This document shows positions 26,962-35,645 of a DNA stretch of 64,000 nt, piece after piece. The DNA comes from Streptomyces coeruleorubidus (GTDB lineage Bacteria > Actinomycetota > Actinomycetes > Streptomycetales > Streptomycetaceae), in assembly GCF_008705135.1 (NCBI RefSeq), contig NZ_CP023694.1, positions 2,666,001-2,730,000 on the forward strand, in the 5' to 3' direction. Made by a program: the position numbers and the translations under genes. The first letter of the stretch is position 1, and every line of letters starts with the position of its first letter. The notes beneath the pieces are model-generated. The model was not told the origin of the DNA. It made no database searches and saw nothing but the letters and a program-made list of their open reading frames with translations.

Positions 26962-28080
26962 ATGAGCTCGCTTAATCTCGACGACTTCACCGATCTGATC
27001 GAGCGTCCGGACGGCGGGGTACGCCGTGACGCCGAGGCGCGCCGGGAGCGGCAGATCGTGCCGCCCGGGTCGCTGGGCCGCCTGGACGACCTGGGTGAGT
27101 GGCTGGCGGCGGCGCAGTCCGCCGTGCCGGTGCGGCCGATCGAACGGCCGCGGGTGGTGCTCTTCGCCGGTGACCACGGCGTCGCCGAACTGGGCGTCTC
27201 GGCCCGGCCCGCGGGCGGCGCCGGGGAGTTGGTGCGGGAGGTGCTGGAGGGCGGCCGGCCCGTGTCGGTGCTGGCGCGGCGGCTGGGCGTGCCGGTGCGG
27301 ATCGTCGACATGGCCCTGGACTGCGATCCGGAGGCCCTGCCCGAGGACGTCGTACGGCACCGGGTGCGGCGCGGCAGCGGGCGCATCGACGTCGAGGACG
27401 CGCTGACCCTTCAGGAGGCCGAGGCGGCGTTCCGGGCCGGGGTCGCGGTGGCCGACGAGGAGGCCGACTCCGGTACGGATCTGGTGGTGCTCGGCGATGT
27501 GAGCGTCGGCGGGACGACGGCGGCGGGCGTGCTGGTCGCGGCGCTGTGCGGGGTCGACGCGTCGGTCGTCACCGGCCGGGGCGGGCTGGCGATCGACGAC
27601 CTGGCGTGGATGCGCAAGTGCGCGGCGATCCGCGACGCGCTGCGCCGGGCCAGGCCGGTGCTCGGGGACCAGTTGCAGTTGCTGGCGACGGCGGGCGGGG
27701 CCGACCTCGCCGCGATGACGGGCTTCCTGTTGCAGAGCGCGGTGCGGAAGATGCCCGTGGTGCTCGACGGGGTCGTGACGGCCGCGTGCGCGCTGGTCGG
27801 GCAGCGGATCGCGTTCCGGGCGCCGGACTGGTGGCTGGCCGCGCACGACAGCGGCGAGCCCGGGCAGGCCAAGGCGCTGGACCGGATGGCCCTGGAACCG
27901 CTGCTGACCCAGGGCGTGACCGTCGGCGAGGGCGCGGGCGGCCTGCTCGCGCTCCCGCTGGTGCAGGCCGCGGCCGCGCTGGCGGCGGAGCTGCCCGAGC
28001 AGCCGAAGGAGTCCGAGGCACTGGAGAGTGCCGAGGCCCCTGAGGTCGCGGAGGCTTCTGAGGTTCCCTCCGAGCAGTAG
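26962..28080 (+). CDS. cobT: Nicotinate-nucleotide--dimethylbenzimidazole phosphoribosyltransferase CobT
   Basis: 372 residues. It makes alpha-ribazole phosphate for the lower ligand of cobalamin. Family blocks are present: PPGSLGRLDDLGEWLA, VLFAGDHGVAELGVS, GDVSVGGTTAAG and the C-terminal VGEGAGGLLALPLV with the catalytic Glu. The Glu/Ala/Pro-rich tail is an extension. The ATG at 26962 has no RBS and may be leaderless; the much longer frame runs back through the opposite-strand methyltransferase. No cobalamin riboswitch was recognised upstream. Confidence 0.95.
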   Translation: MSSLNLDDFTDLIERPDGGVRRDAEARRERQIVPPGSLGRLDDLGEWLAAAQSAVPVRPIERPRVVLFAGDHGVAELGVSARPAGGAGELVREVLEGGRPVSVLARRLGVPVRIVDMALDCDPEALPEDVVRHRVRRGSGRIDVEDALTLQEAEAAFRAGVAVADEEADSGTDLVVLGDVSVGGTTAAGVLVAALCGVDASVVTGRGGLAIDDLAWMRKCAAIRDALRRARPVLGDQLQLLATAGGADLAAMTGFLLQSAVRKMPVVLDGVVTAACALVGQRIAFRAPDWWLAAHDSGEPGQAKALDRMALEPLLTQGVTVGEGAGGLLALPLVQAAAALAAELPEQPKESEALESAEAPEVAEASEVPSEQ

Positions 28081-28174
28081 CGTTCCGGGAGATCCAGGTC
28101 ACGCACACCTGGCTCAACTTCGTCCCCCTCCGGTCGGTCTTCGCCCATGTACCGACACCGGACGAGGACGACCG

Positions 28175-29032
28175 ATGACCACGCTCGCCCGCTGGGCCCG
28201 CGCCGAATGGGGGCCGCTGTACGCGGCCGTGCGCGGGCCGCTGCGGCAGCGGCGCCTGCGGGCCGTGCCGATGGCGGTCGCGGCCGTGTGCCTCACGGCC
28301 GCGCTGCATTTCGCGCACAGCCGGCCGTGGGGCTACCGGTTCGTGCAGGACATCGGGGCGGTACGGGCCGAGGATCCGCTGTGGCTCGCGCTGCTGCGGA
28401 CGCCGCTGTCGCTGTTCGTGCCCGCGCTGGACCTGCCGGTGTGGGGCGCGCTGGCGCAGATCCTGCTGGTGTTCGGCATCGCGGAGCTCTGCCTGGGCCG
28501 GCGGCGGACGCTGCTCATGGCGTACCTCGCGACGCTCGCGGGCACGCTGTACGCCCGACTGGGCGTCCGGCTGGGCCCGGACGTCCCGCTGGGGCTGCCC
28601 GCCGCGGACGCGCGGGTCGTGGACACCGGGCCGTCGGCGGCCGTGGTGGGGCTGGCCGTCTACCTGGGATGGCGCTACCGCGCGTACTTCACGGCGGGGG
28701 CGGTGATCGTGGCGATGGTGGCCGAGGTCGCCCTGAAGGAGAACCTGGCGGGCAAGGAGCACCTGGCGGCGATCGCGGCGGTGCTGGTCGTGTGCGCGGT
28801 CGGCGCCGTGCGCCGGCGGCGCGTCAGCGGTGTTCGAGGGACCGGGCCGGCTCGGGGTCGGGCGCGCCTCCGATCCAGTCCTGGAAAGCGCGCCGGGGGC
28901 CCAGCCAGCGGCGGTCGTGGTGGTAGGCCCGCAGGCTGGACTTGGCGCGAGCGCGGGGGCGGCGCCGGTAGAAACGCTTGGCCCAATAGGAACCGGGGCG
29001 GGCCAGCCGTACGGCGCCGATCAGGGCGATGA
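28175..29032 (+). CDS. Rhomboid-like integral membrane protein (3' end overlaps an antisense gene)
   Basis: 285 residues with about six transmembrane helices in 30-210. Residues GPSA (Ser154) in one helix and KEH (His196) in a later one resemble the Ser-His dyad of rhomboids, but other rhomboid marks are missing, so the class is tentative. The last 70 residues are Arg/Gly-rich and overlap the convergent membrane-protein gene by 209 bp. The stop may have moved by a recent frameshift or stop loss. Start ATG 28175 follows GAGG about 7-10 bases upstream. Confidence 0.7.
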   Translation: MTTLARWARAEWGPLYAAVRGPLRQRRLRAVPMAVAAVCLTAALHFAHSRPWGYRFVQDIGAVRAEDPLWLALLRTPLSLFVPALDLPVWGALAQILLVFGIAELCLGRRRTLLMAYLATLAGTLYARLGVRLGPDVPLGLPAADARVVDTGPSAAVVGLAVYLGWRYRAYFTAGAVIVAMVAEVALKENLAGKEHLAAIAAVLVVCAVGAVRRRRVSGVRGTGPARGRARLRSSPGKRAGGPASGGRGGRPAGWTWRERGGGAGRNAWPNRNRGGPAVRRRSGR

Positions 29033-29588
29033 CGGGGACGATCACGCCGAAGACCGCGAGGCGGGCCTTGCCCTTGAACAGGGCGATGAGGGCGAACACG
29101 AAATTCACGACGACGTTCACGATGACGGTGGCGCGGTTCTGCTCCTGGTCGTCCGACAGGTCGTTGACGCCCAGGGGCGAGAAGCCGATCAGGAGCAGTC
29201 CGACGAGGGAGGCGGTGAGGACGACCATCTCGACGCTCTTGCGGCCGGCCTCGGTCCAGTAGACGTCGGCCAGGTGCAGGACCAGGGCGAACTCGTCGAG
29301 GACGAGGCCGGCTCCGATGCCGAAGATCACCGCGGCCAGCGCCGAGCCGAAGCCGTGCTGCCCTCCGGCCACCGCGCCGAAGCCGCCGACGATCGTCAGG
29401 ATGACGCCGGGCACCACGTGGTGGACGTGGACACCGCCGCTGCCGCTGATGTTGCGGAAGGGGCCCTTGCCCGCCCGGATGAGGCGGGTGATGCCCCGGG
29501 TGATCAAGAAGGTCAGCACGAAGGAGACGAGAGCGAGAAGCAACGGCAGCTTGCCGGGTTCCATGATGTTCCGCTCGAACCATCCCAT
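28824..29588 (-). CDS. Integral membrane protein of unknown function
   Basis: 254 residues with about seven hydrophobic helices. A His cluster GVHVHHVVPGV (about 52-62) sits between TM1 and TM2, and acidic residues lie in helix GLVLDEFALVLHL. The His/Glu pattern might bind metal, but no family is recognised. A basic C-terminal tail faces the cytoplasm. It is divergent from cobS (60 bp apart), and its 3' end overlaps the rhomboid-like gene. Confidence 0.85.
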   Translation of the reverse strand: MGWFERNIMEPGKLPLLLALVSFVLTFLITRGITRLIRAGKGPFRNISGSGGVHVHHVVPGVILTIVGGFGAVAGGQHGFGSALAAVIFGIGAGLVLDEFALVLHLADVYWTEAGRKSVEMVVLTASLVGLLLIGFSPLGVNDLSDDQEQNRATVIVNVVVNFVFALIALFKGKARLAVFGVIVPVIALIGAVRLARPGSYWAKRFYRRRPRARAKSSLRAYHHDRRWLGPRRAFQDWIGGAPDPEPARSLEHR

Positions 29589-29648
29589 ATGCGAACTTTA
29601 TCCTCGGCCACCATGCCCGCTCTCCTGACCGGCCGGTAGCCTGCGCCG

Positions 29649-30431
29649 GTGCCCAGAACCTCGCCCCTCGACGGTCTCCGCTTCGCCTTCGGCACGCTCA
29701 CGGTGTTCCCGGTCCGGGTGACCCGGTGGGACCGGGAGGCCGCGCGCGGCGGCATGCTGTGCGCTCCGCTGGCCGGGCTCGCGGTCGGGGCGGCCGCCGC
29801 CGCCGCCGGACTGGTGCTGCTGTTCCTCGGTGCGGGCGGGCCGCTCGCCGCCGTGGCCACCGTCGCCGTCCCCGCCGCCCTGACCCGGGGACTGCACCTC
29901 GACGGGCTCGCGGACACCGCCGACGGGCTGGGCAGCGGCAAGCCCGCGGAGGACGCCCTGCGGATCATGAAGCAGTCGGACATCGGGCCGTTCGGTGTCA
30001 TCACCCTCGTCCTCGCCCTGCTCGCCCAGGTCGCCGCGCTCGCCCAGGCCTACGACGCCTCCTGGGCCCGGGGCGCGTGCGCCGCCGTCGTCTCGGCGAC
30101 CGTCGCCCGGCTGGCCCTGACCCTCGCGGCCCGGGCCGGGGTGCCGGCGGCGCGGCCGGAGGGGCTGGGGGCGGCGGTCGCGGGTGTGGTGCCGGTCCGC
30201 GGAGCGCTGCTCGCCGGAGTCGCCGTGACGGGCGCGGCCGCGGCGGTCGCCGCCGTCCTCGGGCCGTACGACGTCGCCCGCACCGCGCTCGCGGTCCTGC
30301 TCTCCCTGGCCGCCGCGGAAGCACTCCTGCGACACTGCACGCGCCGCTTCGGCGGGATCACCGGGGACGTGTTCGGCGGCCTCGCCGAGACGGCGGCGAC
30401 CACGGCGCTGGTCGTTCTGTCACTGGGCTGA
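29649..30431 (+). CDS. cobS: Adenosylcobinamide-GDP ribazoletransferase (cobalamin synthase) CobS
   Basis: 260 residues of hydrophobic, multi-pass membrane protein. The N-terminal LDGLRFAFGTLTVFPVR and the metal-binding HLDGLADTADGLGSGKP block are diagnostic. It joins adenosylcobinamide-GDP with alpha-ribazole, using the products of CobU and CobT encoded nearby. The three genes are split by other genes and strands, so they are not one operon. The GTG start is the first in frame after the divergent gene. Confidence 0.95.
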   Translation: MPRTSPLDGLRFAFGTLTVFPVRVTRWDREAARGGMLCAPLAGLAVGAAAAAAGLVLLFLGAGGPLAAVATVAVPAALTRGLHLDGLADTADGLGSGKPAEDALRIMKQSDIGPFGVITLVLALLAQVAALAQAYDASWARGACAAVVSATVARLALTLAARAGVPAARPEGLGAAVAGVVPVRGALLAGVAVTGAAAAVAAVLGPYDVARTALAVLLSLAAAEALLRHCTRRFGGITGDVFGGLAETAATTALVVLSLG

Positions 30432-30514
30432 AACGATCTCCTCGTTCCCTTCCTGCCCGGGCCGCCCAGCCGCTAGCTTCCTGCCTCGAACACACAAGTG
30501 ATCGGGGGATGTTC

Positions 30515-31120
30515 ATGCCGAAGCTGCGCCGTGCCGTGGCCTGGTCCGTCGACTTCGCGCTGGTGGTGGCGCTGGCCTCGGCGCTCGCCGTGCTCACCTT
30601 CCACCGGGTCTCCGCGCTCGTCACCGACGTGCCCGAGCTCGCCACCCGCAGCGGACTCGAACTGCTGACCTCGCGCGGCGACGTGCTCGACGCCTCCCAG
30701 GACCTGGGGCTGAGGCTGTGGGACAAGTCGGTGCTGTACGTCGAGCAGGCCTTCGGGCTGCTGGTCCTGACGGTGTTCCTCTACCAGTGGGCCTGTCTGG
30801 CCCTGGCCGGGCGGACGGTCGGCAAGGGCCTGGCCGGACTCAGGGTCACGCCGCGGCTGCCGCGCCGGGCGGCGCTGCGGGCCGCCGTCACCACCGTCGC
30901 GGACGTCGCCGTGTACGCGGTGGCCTGTGTGCTGCTGGTCGAGGGGCAGGTCGTGCTGTCGGTGCTGGTGTGGGCGGTCGCGGTGGTGCTGTTCCTGCTG
31001 AACGCGCTGCCGGTCCTCTCCCCCGCCCGCCGGTCCCTCGCCGACCGGGTGGCGGGCACGCAGGTCACCGGGCTCGGGCTCAGCACTCCTGTCGCCACGC
31101 CCCTAGTTCGTGCTTCTTGA
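30515..31120 (+). CDS. RDD-family membrane protein
   Basis: 201 residues. An RDD domain with WSVDFALVVAL in TM1 and about four helices, and the conserved RTVGKGLAGLRV between TM2 and TM3. Function of the family is unclear, possibly transport. The second ATG (30515) has GGGGG 6 bases upstream, better than ATG 30509, which abuts it. Its end overlaps the convergent GH114 gene by 41 bp. Confidence 0.88.
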   Translation: MPKLRRAVAWSVDFALVVALASALAVLTFHRVSALVTDVPELATRSGLELLTSRGDVLDASQDLGLRLWDKSVLYVEQAFGLLVLTVFLYQWACLALAGRTVGKGLAGLRVTPRLPRRAALRAAVTTVADVAVYAVACVLLVEGQVVLSVLVWAVAVVLFLLNALPVLSPARRSLADRVAGTQVTGLGLSTPVATPLVRAS

Positions 31121-31856
31121 GCAGTGAACTCAGGCGCAGGCGGCGGGATTCGGCGCAGAAGCGGCCGGTGGGCACCTCGTACTCGACGTGGAAGACGGCC
31201 TTGCCCGCCTCCACGAACGGCTTCAGGGCCGCGCACTCGCCGTACTGGGCGCACTGCTCGTTGACCGCGAAGTCGAAGTCCCCGACCAGTTCCGGGATCT
31301 GGTCCAGGTCGTTCTTCAGGCCGACGGCCAGGCCCCGGTCGTGGGCCAGACGGGCGATGAGCCGGTTGTAGCGGAGCTGGTCGGCGGCGGTCAGCGGGAA
31401 GCCCGTGTCGTTGCGGTAGCCGTCCATGTTGTCGGGTTCCACCGCGTCGAAGCCCTTGTCGCGGCACATGTCCATACGGGCCGCCATGAGCGGCTCCAAG
31501 ACGTCGGTGCGGCGGATGTCGAGCCAGCGTTCACCCTCCCAGCCGTTGCCCCGGCCGAGGACCGGCTTCGGGAACTTCTCCGCGTCCGGGCGGAACTCCT
31601 CCCAGGCGCCCGTCGACAGATAGCAGATGACCTTGCGGCCCTCGCGGTGCAGCCGGGCGACCGTGTCCTCGGAGTGGTCGAAGCCGTCGATGTCGTAGAC
31701 CGGCACGTCGACGGAGGCGTCCAGGCGCCCGCTGAGCTGCCACTGCCAGGCCGTGCCGGGGCGGGGCTGCCAGCGGGGGCCGGGCTTGTCGTCGGGGCCC
31801 TGGGTGCAGCCCGCGAGCAGCAGGACGAGCAGGGCGGCGAGCAGGGGGCGTCTCAC
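31080..31856 (-). CDS. GH114-type endo-alpha-1,4-polygalactosaminidase lipoprotein (Ega3-like)
   Basis: 258 residues. The signal peptide ends in a lipobox LAGC (Cys17), so it is anchored outside the membrane. The (beta/alpha)8 barrel shows GRKVICYLSTGAWEEFRP, the catalytic-site block FDAVEPDNMDGY (137-147; Asp142 is a nucleophile candidate) and NEQC (Glu200, acid/base candidate). The family cleaves alpha-1,4-linked galactosamine, as in fungal Ega3. The GTG overlaps the stop of the spherulin-4 gene as GTGA. It is the last gene of the inferred polysaccharide operon. Confidence 0.9.
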   Translation of the reverse strand: MRRPLLAALLVLLLAGCTQGPDDKPGPRWQPRPGTAWQWQLSGRLDASVDVPVYDIDGFDHSEDTVARLHREGRKVICYLSTGAWEEFRPDAEKFPKPVLGRGNGWEGERWLDIRRTDVLEPLMAARMDMCRDKGFDAVEPDNMDGYRNDTGFPLTAADQLRYNRLIARLAHDRGLAVGLKNDLDQIPELVGDFDFAVNEQCAQYGECAALKPFVEAGKAVFHVEYEVPTGRFCAESRRLRLSSLLKKHELGAWRQEC

Positions 31857-32512
31857 GGGGCGTTCTCCGGGTTGTGCAGGGTGTACGGCAGTGTGCCCCA
31901 AGGATGATCTCCGGTGCCGGGCACCGCGCAGTGCACCGCCGCGCCCCGCTCCCGTGCCAGGCCCTCGGGGTCGGCGCCGGGCGGCACGCCGTACACCAGG
32001 TGGCACAGCCGCACCCCGCCGCCGCCCGGCCAGGGCTGGGGAGACAGAGCCTGGTAGGAGGCCCAGGTGCCCTCGAAGGTGACGAGGACGTCGGCGATGC
32101 GGGCGTAGCAGGGGTGCGGTGCCGTGCCGTGGTTGAGGACGAGGGTGCCGCAGCCGACGCCCCAGGCGGCCACCGCCAGCCGCTGGTAGTGCTCGAACTG
32201 CTCGGGCCCGGCGGGGACCTGGTCGAGGAAGGCGCCGTCGGTGCCGTACCAGTCGCGGTGCCGGGTGAGGTCGCGGACGACGTCGGTGGCGGCGCGGCGG
32301 CCGTAGTCGGTGTCGGCGTACCCCAGCACCCGGACGCCCGCCCCCTTCAGCCGGGCGGCGACCTCGGCGAAGGCCGCGTCGGGGCGGTCGCCGGGGCCGC
32401 TGGCCGGGTTGAGGACGACGCCGTAGAGGCGGGGCGCGGCCGCCACGATCGCCTCCCATTCGGCGGGGCGGGCGGACGGGTGCTCGTAGTACGGGACCAG
32501 GAGAGTGCTCAT
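31853..32512 (-). CDS. Spherulin-4 / GH135 (Sph3-like) glycoside hydrolase family protein
   Basis: 219 residues that match the spherulin-4 barrel: MSTLLVPYYEHPSARPAEW at the start, VVLNPASGPG, RVLGYADTDYG, DGAFLDQVP and VTFEGTW. Fungal Sph3 cleaves GalNAc stretches of galactosaminogalactan; its catalytic pair is Asp-Glu as I recall, whereas here it reads Asp97-Gln98, with Glu147 kept. No signal peptide is visible, so it may act in the cytoplasm or be exported another way. It overlaps both neighbours by 4 bp. Confidence 0.88.
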   Translation of the reverse strand: MSTLLVPYYEHPSARPAEWEAIVAAAPRLYGVVLNPASGPGDRPDAAFAEVAARLKGAGVRVLGYADTDYGRRAATDVVRDLTRHRDWYGTDGAFLDQVPAGPEQFEHYQRLAVAAWGVGCGTLVLNHGTAPHPCYARIADVLVTFEGTWASYQALSPQPWPGGGGVRLCHLVYGVPPGADPEGLARERGAAVHCAVPGTGDHPWGTLPYTLHNPENAP

Positions 32513-34023
32513 CGGTGGGCGGTTGCCCTCCCCAGCAGCGCGCACACCAGGACGGCCTGGACGACGGCCGCCGCGCCGTACACGGCCAGGCCCGCCGTGT
32601 GCGGGTCGCCGGTGCGGGTGGCGATGAGCAGGCTCTGGACGAGGGCCGCGGCGCAGCACACCGCCGTCGCGCCGGTCACCGCGCCGAACGACTGGAGCAG
32701 CAGGCCGGTCCAGAGGACCACGCCCAGCAGGAGCAGCCCGGCCAGCCGGACCCCGCCCGGGACCGGGGAGTGCGGCCACAGGAGGGAGGCGGTGAGGCTC
32801 AGCGCGAGCAGCGCGGCGAGATAGGCGGCCAGGCACTGGGCGACGGTCAGGACCGTGGTGCGCCAGAAGTCCCGGGCGGTGCCGCTGGAGCGCAGTCCGG
32901 CGAGGCTGTCGCTGCGGAAGCGGTACAGCAGCCACTCGGCGGGGCCCATGCTGAGGGTGAGCGCCACGGCGGCGGGCGCGGCGACCGCGCTGTCCGTCTC
33001 CCCGGCGAGGACGTCGCCGAGCGCCGCGTACAGCACGAGGACGCCGGTGGCGAGCCCGAACAGGGCATACGGCAGGGAGCCCGTGAGCCGGGGTCCGGCG
33101 GGGCTCCGGTGCGCGGGGGCGGTGCCGAACCCGCCGAAGGGCAGCAGGGCGACGAGGCCGGCGGTCCAGCCGCCCTCGCCCGGTTCCTTGAGGGCGGGTG
33201 CCACTTCGCGGACGGCGAGGGCCGCGACCGCCGCCAGGGAACCCAGCAGCAGGGCCAGGCTCGCGGCCTCGGGCAGCGGGTCGACCAGGGACAGGACCGC
33301 GCCCATCGCCATCGGCGCGAGCGCGGCCAGCAGGAACCGTTCGCGGCCCATCACCAGCAGCACGGTCGCCGCCGCCAGATAGCAGGACTGCCCGGCGGCG
33401 AAGGCGACCACGGCCGGGGCGGCGCCGCCCGCGAACGCCAGGGCGACCAGCGAGCCGAGCAGCGCGCCGGCCGGGGCACCGAGCAGCAGGGCTCGCCGGG
33501 CGGCCGTCCGGTCGCCCAGGCCCAGCCAGGCGTACGCCCGGTGGGCGAGGCCCTGGTTCCATGTCCAGCCGCACAGGGCCCCGGCCAGGAGCGGGACCGT
33601 GCCCGCGGGGAGGCCGAAGTCGCCGGGGCCCGTGAACAGGGGCGCGCCGAGGACGTAGGCGAGGCCGGGCAGGGCGAAGACGAGACCGCGCAGCAGGCAG
33701 CCGAGCAGGCCGATCCGCCAGGGGTCGTGGAGGGGGCCGTCGGGCTCGGGGTAGCGGCGCTCGACCCGCTCGTAGAGGGTCTCGGCGAGCGCGAGGGAGT
33801 TCTTCACGCCGTACCGTTCGCGTATCTGGTCGTCGGAGAGGCCGTCGGACTCCAGGAGCGCGGCTATCTCGTCCGGGTGGACGGCCGCGGCTATGAAGTC
33901 CTCCAGGCGGTCGGCGAGTTCGTCGACCGGGTCGGGCCGGGCCCAGCTCGGGGTGCGCTGCCGGGGAATGCCGGGGAGGGTGTCCGGGCGGGAGCCCGGG
34001 GGCAGCCAGACGCTTCCGCTCAC
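32509..34023 (-). CDS. Polytopic membrane protein, candidate polysaccharide synthase partner or exporter
   Basis: 504 residues. A soluble N-terminal part (1-95) with DELADRLEDFIAAAVHPDEI precedes 12-13 transmembrane helices. No family is recognised; it is not clearly PelG or a flippase by sequence. Its place directly after the PelF-like gene suggests it carries or exports the chain made by that enzyme. GTG 34023 overlaps the glycosyltransferase stop (GTGA), and its own stop overlaps the next ATG (ATGA). The longer frame reads through the glycosyltransferase gene and is a shadow. Confidence 0.8.
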   Translation of the reverse strand: MSGSVWLPPGSRPDTLPGIPRQRTPSWARPDPVDELADRLEDFIAAAVHPDEIAALLESDGLSDDQIRERYGVKNSLALAETLYERVERRYPEPDGPLHDPWRIGLLGCLLRGLVFALPGLAYVLGAPLFTGPGDFGLPAGTVPLLAGALCGWTWNQGLAHRAYAWLGLGDRTAARRALLLGAPAGALLGSLVALAFAGGAAPAVVAFAAGQSCYLAAATVLLVMGRERFLLAALAPMAMGAVLSLVDPLPEAASLALLLGSLAAVAALAVREVAPALKEPGEGGWTAGLVALLPFGGFGTAPAHRSPAGPRLTGSLPYALFGLATGVLVLYAALGDVLAGETDSAVAAPAAVALTLSMGPAEWLLYRFRSDSLAGLRSSGTARDFWRTTVLTVAQCLAAYLAALLALSLTASLLWPHSPVPGGVRLAGLLLLGVVLWTGLLLQSFGAVTGATAVCCAAALVQSLLIATRTGDPHTAGLAVYGAAAVVQAVLVCALLGRATAHR

Positions 34024-35543
34024 CAGCCGGCTCCGTCCGTCGCGACGGCGGCGTACCAGGGGTCGCGCAGTTCCAGCGTCCAGTCGGCGACGGTCTCCAG
34101 CGTCGGCTCGTAGACCTCGTCCTCGCCCGCGAGTTCCTTGTAGATGGTGCGGAAGGCGTCCACCGAGCGGCGCAGCGTGAACCGGTCGATGACGCGCTGT
34201 CTCGACAACTCCCCTAGTTCGATGCGCCGTTGGTCGTCCTTGAGCAGGGTCAGCGCGGCGGCGGCCATCTTCTCCGGCTCGCGCGGGGGCACCACGAGGC
34301 CGGTGTCGCCGACGGCCTCGCGCACTCCCCCGACGTCCGTCGAGACGGTCGTACGGCCGCACGACATGGCCTCGATGATGGAGAACGGGAAGCCCTCGGA
34401 GATCGACGACAGCATGACGAGGTGCCCGGCCGCGTACGCGCGCCAGACCTCGGTGATGCGGCCCTCGAAGGTCAGGCCGTCGGTGACGCCCAGTTCGGCG
34501 GCGAGCTTCTCCAGACGGGTGCGGTAGGCCTCGCCGCCGGGCGGGACCGGGCCGAAGAGCCTGAGCCGGGTCGCCGGGATCTCGGCGCGCACCATCGCGT
34601 AGGCGCGGATCAGGGTCTCGAGGTCCTTGATGGGGTCGATCCGGCCGCACCAGGACAGGGTGGGGACCCCGGGCTCGGGGCCGGCGTGCGGGAAGGCGGC
34701 CGGGTCGACGCCGTTGTAGACGGTGCGGATTTTGTCGGCGTCGGCGCCGCCGCGCTCCTCCCAGCGGCGGTTGTACTGGTTGCACGGCGTGATCAGGTCG
34801 GCGGCCCGGTAGCCGTAGGAGTTCAGCTCCCGGTAGAAGCCCAGCATGAACGCCTTCACGGGCCAGCGCTGGGCGTCACGGCGGTAGCCGAGGTAGCGCT
34901 CGCGCAGGTAGATGCCGTGCTCGGTGAGCAGGAACGGCACGCCGTCCAGGTGGCGGGCGGCGAGCGCGGGCAGGGTGGCGAGGCCGCTGCTGACGGCGTG
35001 CGCGACGGACTCCTCGGGGATGCGGACGCCGAGCGGGCGCAGGGCGTGTTCCAGCAGGTCGGTAGCGGTGAGCGCGTCGTGCACGGTGGGGCGGGCGGCG
35101 GCCGTCGGCAGATGCGGCATCGTCCATATCCACATCAGCGACCGCAGCGCCGACTCGGTGCGCAGGGCCGCCGGCAGGCGTCCGTCCCGGGCGAGTTCGG
35201 CCAGCTCGTTCAGGGACTCGCCGAAGTCGGCGTGCGAGCCGGGGTCGAGGAAGGAGAGCAGGAAACGCTCGTAGGTCTCGGTGAAGCGGCGGCGGGCCCT
35301 GCCGTACGGGGGCCTTCTGCGGCCGGGGCGCGGGCCCCAGGTGGGGACCGAGGTGTGGGCGTAGACGTTGGGCGGCAGTTCCCAGGTGACGGGTTCGCGG
35401 CCGCTGCCGGTGAGCGAGACGAGGTGGAAGTCGACCTCGGGCATGCCCTTGACGAGCTGGTCGCACCAGGTGCTGACGCCGCCGTGGACGTGCGGGTAGG
35501 TGCCTTCGGTGAGCATGGTGACATGACGGCCTGTTCGCCTCAT
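34020..35543 (-). CDS. PelF-like GT4 family glycosyltransferase
   Basis: 507 residues. The N-terminal DUF3492-like part begins HVTMLTEGTYPHVHGGVSTW, a hallmark of PelF. The C-terminal GT4 domain (about 300-480) has GRIDPIKDLETLI and the E-x7-E nucleotide-sugar site in SEGFPFSIIEAMSCG. PelF polymerises UDP-GalNAc in Pel synthesis, and fungal Gtb3 is a GT4 with the same role, so a cationic GalN/GalNAc polymer is inferred. It is cytoplasmic, with no signal peptide, and is coupled to the membrane protein downstream. Confidence 0.92.
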   Translation of the reverse strand: MRRTGRHVTMLTEGTYPHVHGGVSTWCDQLVKGMPEVDFHLVSLTGSGREPVTWELPPNVYAHTSVPTWGPRPGRRRPPYGRARRRFTETYERFLLSFLDPGSHADFGESLNELAELARDGRLPAALRTESALRSLMWIWTMPHLPTAAARPTVHDALTATDLLEHALRPLGVRIPEESVAHAVSSGLATLPALAARHLDGVPFLLTEHGIYLRERYLGYRRDAQRWPVKAFMLGFYRELNSYGYRAADLITPCNQYNRRWEERGGADADKIRTVYNGVDPAAFPHAGPEPGVPTLSWCGRIDPIKDLETLIRAYAMVRAEIPATRLRLFGPVPPGGEAYRTRLEKLAAELGVTDGLTFEGRITEVWRAYAAGHLVMLSSISEGFPFSIIEAMSCGRTTVSTDVGGVREAVGDTGLVVPPREPEKMAAAALTLLKDDQRRIELGELSRQRVIDRFTLRRSVDAFRTIYKELAGEDEVYEPTLETVADWTLELRDPWYAAVATDGAGW

Positions 35544-35623
35544 GCGGTGTTTCCCCCTGTATTGCGGATGGTGTGCGGGGAACTGCTTGCCCGGATGCCG
35601 AGTGCGGGCCTCGTGCGGGCTGG

Positions 35624-35644
35624 TCGCGCAGTTCCCCGCGCCCC
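35624..35644 (+). repeat. Dispersed intergenic repeat, copy 5
   Basis: The core lies directly after the deacetylase stop, in the 102-bp gap before the glycosyltransferase gene. It is the only break in the polysaccharide operon. Confidence 0.85.
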
Positions 35645-35645
35645 T

